Assembly: GCF_001461695.1 (NCBI RefSeq)
Contig: NZ_AUTC01000085.1
Span: 19,646 to 83,645, forward strand
Source of the DNA: Sinorhizobium fredii USDA 205
GTDB taxonomy: Bacteria > Pseudomonadota > Alphaproteobacteria > Rhizobiales > Rhizobiaceae
Length of the DNA: 64,000 nucleotides
Reading direction: 5' to 3'
Part shown: positions 58,610 through 64,000 of the stretch, piece after piece
Layout: each line of letters opens with the position of its first letter
Numbering within the stretch: the stretch's first letter is position 1
Program-made: the position numbers and the translations under genes
Notes under the pieces: model-generated
What the model was told of the DNA's origin: nothing
The model's input: the letters and a program-made list of their open reading frames with translations, nothing else
The model's database searches: none

Positions 58610-60226
58610 TCACTCCTTCAGTATGCCGCCGGCGGCGAGGATCGCTTCAGGCGTATCGACATCAAGACGCGCCGCGGCGCCCAGCTCGACATCGATCACC
58701 GGAAGGCCACAGCACTCGACGATGTGTCTCGCCCCCACGTCGCCGACGAGTTGCCGGACCACGGCAAAGGTGGATTTCGGCAGTATGACCGGATTTCCGC
58801 GCTGGCCTTCCGTTACTGCGCGCACGACGGCCCGGCCGGATTCAGCATGGAAAGCTTCTATCATCTTTGACAGGTGCCCGGCGGTGACGCCCGGCATATC
58901 GGCCAGCATCACTAGCATGCCGCCCGACCCCTCTTCCACCGCGGACAGGCCGGCGACAAGTGACGACGCCATGCCGCTCTCGTAATCGGGATTCGAGACA
59001 AACGTGACCGACAGGCCGGATAAGGCAGCCCGGATCTCCTGCTCGCGATACCCGGTAACCACGACGACCTTGCCCTTGCCGACAGCAAGAGCCGTGTCGA
59101 CAGAACGGCGGACCAGCGGGACGCCATCGAACTCGGCAAGAAGTTTGTGTTTTCCTGCAGGCCCCATCCGGCTTGCGCGGCCAGCCGCCAGAACGACGAT
59201 CGCGACTGGGCTGGGCCGCGGCCTGACTGCGGCCTCCCGCGGCTGCGGCCGTGTCGGGATTTCCTTCAGCAGTCCACCGACGCCGAGCCCGGTGATGTCG
59301 GTCGGGCTCGGCCACTCGCCGGCGAGCAGCCGGTCGAGGATCCAGTCGAAGCCATTTTCCCTCGGGCTGCGGGCGCAGCCGGGTGCGCCGATGACGGGGA
59401 TTTCGTCCAAGCGGCCAAGAACGAGCAGGTTGCCCGGGTCCACAGGCATGCCGACGTGCTCGACGGTCCCGCCGGCGCTTCGGATGGCGGCCGGCACCAC
59501 GTCGTGAGGGTCAGCGACGGCCGAGGCGCCGAAGATGATCAGCAGGTCGTGCGTAGACCGGAGTTCGGCAATCGCCGCGGCGACTGCCGGCTCGGTGTGG
59601 GCGACGCGACGCTCCGTATCCAGGCTGCTGCCGGATTGCGCGAGCCGCGCCGCCAGCACGGCACGCGTCTTGTCCATCACCTGGCGCTTCAGCGACGGCA
59701 ATTCGGTTGCAATCAGGGCCGCGCGTTTCGGCGCGAAGGGCTTCACTTCGAAGGCGGGCTCCGCGCGAAGCACGGCAGCCGCTTGCTCGACGAAATTTCC
59801 CGGCACAGCCAACGGGATGATCTTGATCGTCGCCACCATGTCACCCGCATTGACGGCGACATGGTCGGCAAGACAAGCGAGCGTGATCGCCGGATCGATG
59901 CGGTTCACCCGATCGACAATCGCCCGACCGGCGACGAAGAGACCCGACACTGTCGCATACACATTGACGCGGCCGGTTGCGGCGGACGAGAAACGCAGAT
60001 GATCAGGGGCGATCGCGGCCGCAATCCGAGCTGCGGCCTCATCCTCCGGCAGTTCGTCCGGGTCGAGCCTGGCAACGATCACCTCGCCCATGCCAGCATC
60101 GGCAAGCATCGCCAGATCATTGGCGCTCAGACGATGACCTTTCGCGAGCTTGCCTTCCGCAGTCTTCACGGCGTGGGCCAGAATGGCGCCTTCCGCTTCG
60201 GCAAGCGGAACAGGACCAAATCTCAT
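58610..60226 (-). CDS. MoeA/MoCF-like + MobA-like nucleotidyltransferase fusion
   Basis: 538 residues in two parts. N-terminal half (to about 330): a molybdopterin-binding type region with LIIFGASAVADPHDVVPAAIR and PVIGAPGCARSPRENGFDW. C-terminal half (from about 345): a nucleotidyltransferase of MobA/MocA type starting IVVLAAGRASRMGPAGKHKLLAEF, with LADMPGVTAGHL and GQRGNPVILPKS. Expected to attach CMP or GMP to molybdopterin for xanthine-dehydrogenase-family enzymes. Start at 60226 (MRFGPVPLAEAEG) overlaps the preceding XdhC gene by 4 bases. Confidence 0.85.
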   Translation of the reverse strand: MRFGPVPLAEAEGAILAHAVKTAEGKLAKGHRLSANDLAMLADAGMGEVIVARLDPDELPEDEAAARIAAAIAPDHLRFSSAATGRVNVYATVSGLFVAGRAIVDRVNRIDPAITLACLADHVAVNAGDMVATIKIIPLAVPGNFVEQAAAVLRAEPAFEVKPFAPKRAALIATELPSLKRQVMDKTRAVLAARLAQSGSSLDTERRVAHTEPAVAAAIAELRSTHDLLIIFGASAVADPHDVVPAAIRSAGGTVEHVGMPVDPGNLLVLGRLDEIPVIGAPGCARSPRENGFDWILDRLLAGEWPSPTDITGLGVGGLLKEIPTRPQPREAAVRPRPSPVAIVVLAAGRASRMGPAGKHKLLAEFDGVPLVRRSVDTALAVGKGKVVVVTGYREQEIRAALSGLSVTFVSNPDYESGMASSLVAGLSAVEEGSGGMLVMLADMPGVTAGHLSKMIEAFHAESGRAVVRAVTEGQRGNPVILPKSTFAVVRQLVGDVGARHIVECCGLPVIDVELGAAARLDVDTPEAILAAGGILKE

Positions 60227-60927
60227 GCTGCAAGCCCCTCTTCTCGACGATCGCGGTGGCGCAGCGCGCCGATGATTTCGGCAAGGACGGCGATGGCGAT
60301 TTCCGCGGGGCTCGCGGCGCCGATATCCAGGCCGATTGGCGCCCGGATTCGGCCGATCGCCTCTTCCGACAGGCCGGCCGCCCGCAATCTCTCCACGCGG
60401 CTCGCATGGGTCTTGCGGCTGCCGAGTGCGCCTACATAGAAGCAACCCGCGTCCAGGGCGGCCCGGATCGGATAGTCGTCGATCTTCGGGTCGTGGGTGA
60501 CCGCGGCCAGTGCCGTGTAGCGGTCGAGCGGTCGCGTGGGCAGGACATCTTCCGGCCAATCCGCGAGAAGTTCGACGCCCTCGAAGCGCTCGACCGTCGC
60601 GAATGCGGTGCGCGGGTCTATGATGGTCATATCGAACCCGGCGACTGGTGCCAGCCGCGCCAGCGCCTGGGTAATATGAACGGCGCCGATGACCACCAAG
60701 CGCGGCGGCGGCAGATAGACGTTGATAAATACGGGTCGCTCATCGAGCGTCGCAAGATTGGGGCGGCCCGAACGAAGCGTTTCAGAGATCGCGGCATCCC
60801 ATTCGGCCGGGAAGTCTTCTCTCTCGATGAAGGCTTGGGCGCGGCCGCTTGAAAGATCGTTGACGACCACGGCCGCCCGCCGCGCCGCGCGCGCCTCATT
60901 CAGCTTCTGAAGGGAAGGCAGTTGCAT
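60223..60927 (-). CDS. XdhC family protein, C-terminal Rossmann part
   Basis: 234 residues. XdhC C-terminal domain with RLVVIGAVHITQALARLA (NAD-like Rossmann motif), TIIDPRTAFA, AAVTHDPKIDDYPIRAAL and GLSEEAIGRIRAPIGLDIGA. XdhC proteins bind molybdenum cofactor and help its sulfuration and insertion into molybdenum hydroxylases. In many genomes the N- and C-terminal domains are fused; here they are separate genes two bases apart. The downstream gene overlaps by 4 bases. Confidence 0.9.
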   Translation of the reverse strand: MQLPSLQKLNEARAARRAAVVVNDLSSGRAQAFIEREDFPAEWDAAISETLRSGRPNLATLDERPVFINVYLPPPRLVVIGAVHITQALARLAPVAGFDMTIIDPRTAFATVERFEGVELLADWPEDVLPTRPLDRYTALAAVTHDPKIDDYPIRAALDAGCFYVGALGSRKTHASRVERLRAAGLSEEAIGRIRAPIGLDIGAASPAEIAIAVLAEIIGALRHRDRREEGLAA

Positions 60928-60929
60928 GA

Positions 60930-61262
60930 TCAGCCGTCAACTCGCTCTAGAAAAACACGGATTCGACCGCCGCAGGAAAGGCCGACGCGCCATGCCGTTT
61001 CGTCAGCGACACCGAATTCGAGGACTCTCGGAACGCCCGAGGCAATCACGTCGGCTGCTTCGCCGATGACGGCACCTTCGACGCAACCGCCCGACACCGA
61101 CCCTTCAAAGTTGCCCTCGCCGTCAATCACCAGATGGCTGCCGACCGGGCGTGGCGCAGAACCCCAGGTCTCGATGACCGTCGCCAGGGCCACGGCACGG
61201 CCTTGCCTATGCCATGCCTCGGCAATCTCCAACGGGTCGAGCATCTTTGCTTCGTTCGTCAT
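60930..61262 (-). CDS. XdhC/CoxI N-terminal domain protein
   Basis: 110 residues. Matches the N-terminal XdhC/CoxI domain: ALATVIETWGSAPRPVGSHL, EGSVSGGCVEGAVI and VGLSCGGRIRVFLE, the two Cys motifs expected to hold the cofactor. It works presumably together with the separate Rossmann-domain protein encoded next. Starts 51 bases after the VWA gene stop. Confidence 0.9.
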   Translation of the reverse strand: MTNEAKMLDPLEIAEAWHRQGRAVALATVIETWGSAPRPVGSHLVIDGEGNFEGSVSGGCVEGAVIGEAADVIASGVPRVLEFGVADETAWRVGLSCGGRIRVFLERVDG

Positions 61263-61313
61263 GATGTTGGCACTCCACCTCGCCCTCTTAGATCATGACG
61301 ATCCGGTCGTGTT

Positions 61314-62591
61314 TCAACCCACATTGTCGTGAGCTTGAAGGGCCGCGCGGCGGGCGTGAAGAAAGCGTCTTGGATCCGCGTCGCGGCTCCTTTCACCCGA
61401 CAGGGACTTCACCAGTTCGGCGACCGATTCGAGATTGTGCACCGTCCGAAACTCATCGACATGCGGCAGCATCGCCCTGACACCGCGCGCCCGCGCCTCG
61501 AAACCCTCAAAGCGGAGCAGCGGATTGAGCCAGATCAGCCGGCGACAGGAGCGATGCAGGCGGTCCATCTCGATCTCGAGCTGCACCGTGTCGTCGCGCT
61601 CGAGGCCGTCGGTGATCAACAGGACAATGGCGCCCTGCCCCAGGACACGTCGAGACCAACGACGATTGAACTCACGCAGCGTTTCACCGATGCGCGTACC
61701 GCCTGACCAGTCCTTGACCGCTGCCACGCATTCGTCGAGCGCCTCGTCGGGATCGCGGTTACGCATCTGGCGCGTGACGTTCGTCAGCCGCGTGCCGAAG
61801 AGAAAGGTCTGGACGCGGTGCCGCTGCTCTGTCAGCGCATGCAGGAAATGCAGGAACACCCGTGTGTACTGGGTCATCGAGCCGGAAATATCCGCAAGCA
61901 CCACGAGCGGCGGGTGAACGAGGCGCGGTTCCCGGAAACGCGGTAGGATGAGCTCGCCGCCGAACCGCATGGCATCGCGCATCGTGGCGCGCGGATCGAT
62001 CCTGGCGGGCCGATGCGAAGGGCGGAAGCGCCGCGTCCTCACCCGATCGAGCGGCAGGAGCAACGATGACATCGCCCGCCGCGCCTCGGCGATTTCTACG
62101 GCAGTCATCTGTGCAAAATCCGCCTTGCGAAAGAGCTCCCGACCCGAAGCGGTGTAGCGCGCGTCGATTTCGATCGCCTGCTCCTCGCGAGGCGGACGAG
62201 CGTCATGCCGCCCGCTGAGGAGCGCTTCGCCGAGACGCGCCGCGCCGGCACGCCGTGGCTGATTTTCACTGGCGCGTGCAGGAGCGACGGGCGACAGCAG
62301 CGCGATCATCTTCCGGACGAGATCGCGCTTGCGCCAGAACAGCCGGAACGCTTCATCAAAGAGCGCCTGGTCCTCATGCCGCTTCACCAGCGTGCATTGA
62401 AGCGCGGCGTAGAACTCCCGGCGCGAGCCGATGCCGATTGCGCCGACCGCTTCAATGGCGTCCGCTATCGCGCCGGGACCGATCCTCATGCCTGCCCGCC
62501 GCAGCGCCCGGGCGAAGAAGACGATGTTGTCCGCAAACTGCCCGCTCTCCGGGCGTCGGTCGAGGCTGTCGGCATCGGAACTGGCAGTCAT
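61314..62591 (-). CDS. VWA domain protein, CoxE-like
   Basis: 425 residues. The von Willebrand A part carries a MIDAS motif LADISGSMTQYTR (DxSxS) near residue 245, with later FGTRLTNVT and LLITDGLE. N-terminal part has the CoxE-type FFARALRRAGMRIGPGAI. CoxE with the MoxR ATPase CoxD matures the [CuSMoO2]-type active site of carbon-monoxide dehydrogenase and relatives. Start at 62591 overlaps the MoxR gene stop by 4 bases; the frame is open upstream only as a shadow of the MoxR gene. Confidence 0.88.
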   Translation of the reverse strand: MTASSDADSLDRRPESGQFADNIVFFARALRRAGMRIGPGAIADAIEAVGAIGIGSRREFYAALQCTLVKRHEDQALFDEAFRLFWRKRDLVRKMIALLSPVAPARASENQPRRAGAARLGEALLSGRHDARPPREEQAIEIDARYTASGRELFRKADFAQMTAVEIAEARRAMSSLLLPLDRVRTRRFRPSHRPARIDPRATMRDAMRFGGELILPRFREPRLVHPPLVVLADISGSMTQYTRVFLHFLHALTEQRHRVQTFLFGTRLTNVTRQMRNRDPDEALDECVAAVKDWSGGTRIGETLREFNRRWSRRVLGQGAIVLLITDGLERDDTVQLEIEMDRLHRSCRRLIWLNPLLRFEGFEARARGVRAMLPHVDEFRTVHNLESVAELVKSLSGERSRDADPRRFLHARRAALQAHDNVG

Positions 62592-63526
62592 GATGTCAGC
62601 TCGGCGCCCTTGAGTTCGCGCTTGACCTCTTCCAGCAATCTGCGCCCCTCGGCACCCTCTATCCGGGCAATGTCGTCCTGATACTTCAGGAGCGTGCCGA
62701 GCGTGTCGGCCAGCGTCTCCGGATCGAGCGCCAGCGCATCGAGCTCGGTCAGCGCCGTCGCCCAGTCGATTGTCTCGGCGACACCGGGGTTCTTGAAGAG
62801 ATCGACCGTCCGGAGTTTCTGGACATAGGCGACGATCTCCTGGGAGAGAGCCGCGTTGCAGCCGGGCACCTTGCGCCGGATAATCTCCAGTTCCTGCGTG
62901 GCATTGGGGTAGTCGACCCAATGGTAGAGGCAGCGACGCTTCAAGGCGTCGTGAATTTCACGAGTCCGGTTGGTGGTGATGATGACAATCGGCGGCTCGT
63001 CCGCCCGGATCGTTCCAAGCTCGGGAATGGTCACCTGGAAATCGGAAAGCACTTCGAGGAGGAACGCTTCGAAGGCCTCGTCGGTACGGTCGAGCTCGTC
63101 GATGAGAAAGACCGGCGCACGGCCAGCATTCGCCGAGATCGCCTGCAGCACCGGACGACGGATGAGGAACCGTTCCGAGAAGATGTCGCTTTCCACCCTT
63201 TGCCGATCGACCATCCCCGCGGCCTCCGAAAGGCGGATTTCCAGCATTTGCGCCGGGTAGTTCCATTCATAGACGGCGGATGCGACGTCGAGCCCCTCGT
63301 AGCATTGCAGACGGATCAGCGGTCGATCGAGCGAGCGGGCGAGCACCTTGGCGATTTCGGTCTTGCCGACCCCGGCCTCTCCTTCGAGGAACAGCGGCCG
63401 CTTCATCCTGAGTGCCAGGAAAAGAACGGTCGCGAGGGCGGTACCGGCGAGATAGTTCTCCGCCTCCAGCAGCGCCATCGTCTCGTCGATGGACTGGGGC
63501 ATCCTGCCTGTCTCGTGTTTCGCCAT
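62588..63526 (-). CDS. MoxR family AAA+ ATPase, CoxD-like
   Basis: 312 residues. AAA+ features: Walker A EGEAGVGKTEIAK near residue 50, Walker B VFLIDELDRTDEAFE, sensor-1 IITTNRTREIHDALKRRC with arginine finger. MoxR ATPases act as chaperones for metal-centre maturation; with the VWA partner it forms the CoxD/CoxE pair. The ATG at 63526 is chosen with AGAGGAG six bases upstream; a GTG two codons before is in frame. Confidence 0.92.
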   Translation of the reverse strand: MAKHETGRMPQSIDETMALLEAENYLAGTALATVLFLALRMKRPLFLEGEAGVGKTEIAKVLARSLDRPLIRLQCYEGLDVASAVYEWNYPAQMLEIRLSEAAGMVDRQRVESDIFSERFLIRRPVLQAISANAGRAPVFLIDELDRTDEAFEAFLLEVLSDFQVTIPELGTIRADEPPIVIITTNRTREIHDALKRRCLYHWVDYPNATQELEIIRRKVPGCNAALSQEIVAYVQKLRTVDLFKNPGVAETIDWATALTELDALALDPETLADTLGTLLKYQDDIARIEGAEGRRLLEEVKRELKGAELTS

Positions 63527-63549
63527 GTTCACTCCTCTATCGAGGAAAA

Positions 63550-64000
63550 TTATAGCGTGCGGTATCCCCGGTCCACATAAATGAGCGGTGGTGCCTTTTC
63601 GCCGATTCTAACGTCGACCACTTCGCCGAAGAGGATTGCGTGGGTGGCCATGATCTTCACTTCGAGCAGACGGCAATCGAAGGCAGCGATGGCGTCAACG
63701 AGAATCGGCGCCCCGGTCGCCAGTTGCGTCCAACGGCCGAACGCAAAGCGGCGCTCCATTTCGAGCTGGTCGCGTCCGGAGAAGGCGTGCGCCAAGGCTA
63801 GATGCTGTCCACCGAGGATGTTCAGCGCGAAGCTGTCGCTGCGGAGAAAGATATCGTTGCGAGGATTTGCAGCATTGAGGCAAGCGAGAATCGTCGGCGG
63901 ATCGTCCGACACCGAACAAGAGGCGGTGATGGTTACACCACGCCGCTCGGCCCCATCCGCCGCTGTGATCAACTGCACGTGATGGGACAAGCGGCTCATC
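63550..64000 (-). CDS. Flavin reductase-like domain protein, 5' end outside window
   Basis: Flavin reductase-like (FMN-binding split barrel) domain: HHVQLITAADGAERRGVTITASCSVSDDPPTILACLN, FALNILGGQHLALAHAFSG and the C-terminal GEVVDVRIGEKAPPLIYVDRGYRTL. About 150 residues are visible; MSRLSHHVQ at the window edge is inside the usual fold, since family members start with a further 10-20 residues, so the true start probably lies beyond 64000. Supplies reduced FMN to a partner monooxygenase in related systems. 23 bases before the MoxR gene, same orientation. Confidence 0.8.
   Translation of the reverse strand, partial: MSRLSHHVQLITAADGAERRGVTITASCSVSDDPPTILACLNAANPRNDIFLRSDSFALNILGGQHLALAHAFSGRDQLEMERRFAFGRWTQLATGAPILVDAIAAFDCRLLEVKIMATHAILFGEVVDVRIGEKAPPLIYVDRGYRTL

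Overview
The window looks like a chromosomal segment from a Sinorhizobium/Ensifer-type alphaproteobacterium. Supporting signs are the high GC content, the order greA-lpsB-lpsE-lpsD-lpsC-lrp-trxB-lsrB followed by two AbcR-type small RNAs, a rhizobial LexA box (GTTC-N7-GTTC), a B12-dependent ribonucleotide reductase and an iron-responsive-looking suf operon. Species cannot be fixed from sequence reading alone. Most of the window is conserved core genome; no phage, plasmid, CRISPR, rRNA or tRNA gene was recognised.

Layout. 1-6.8 kb: the N-terminus of a zinc metallopeptidase, a possible mini-gene with its own terminator, carB, a DUF6894 protein, an MFS exporter, and greA with a double-hairpin leader. 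6.9-11.4 kb: the lipopolysaccharide core glycosyltransferases lpsB, lpsE, lpsD, lpsC and an Lrp/AsnC regulator. 11.7-15.4 kb: trxB, a frameshifted lsrB (LysR family), two tandem AbcR-like sRNAs and a lytic transglycosylase. 15.4-28.3 kb: gyrA, marC, ssb, a LexA site, uvrA, a DUF72 protein and nrdJ with candidate NrdR boxes. 28.5-32.1 kb: an accessory stretch of tiny lipoproteins, an acetyltransferase and a two-gene copper-handling unit (CxxC membrane/secreted protein plus a YcnI-PCuAC fusion). 32.3-36.9 kb: a tandem glycine riboswitch followed by gcvTHP. 36.9-37.6 kb: a degenerate IS200-type element. 37.6-44.8 kb: the seven-gene suf Fe-S assembly operon (cysteine desulfurase, sufB, C, D, S, T, A) read leftwards from an upstream region with ICE-like and IRO-like motifs. 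45-58.3 kb: hydrolase, a frameshifted diguanylate cyclase, anmK, tyrS, a very long AsmA/YhdP-like protein, bcp-DUF455, an M23 peptidase, a RhlE-type helicase and a NUDIX protein. 58.3-64 kb: a leftward operon of molybdenum-hydroxylase maturation type (MoxR ATPase, CoxE-like VWA protein, two XdhC parts, a MoeA-like/MobA-like fusion, TfoX-N protein) behind a flavin-reductase domain protein cut by the window edge.

The most notable items are regulatory or degenerative rather than a wholly new system: the broken lsrB next to the intact AbcR pair, the greA leader with terminator-like and GC-clamp hairpins, two mini-lipoproteins sharing a YYxGIVPP tail, a perfect 14-bp inverted repeat across the sufS stop codon, and three separate reading-frame breaks (lsrB, GGDEF gene, tnpA), two of which are repaired by adding back one G. 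Sequencing error must be excluded before any of these breaks is interpreted biologically.
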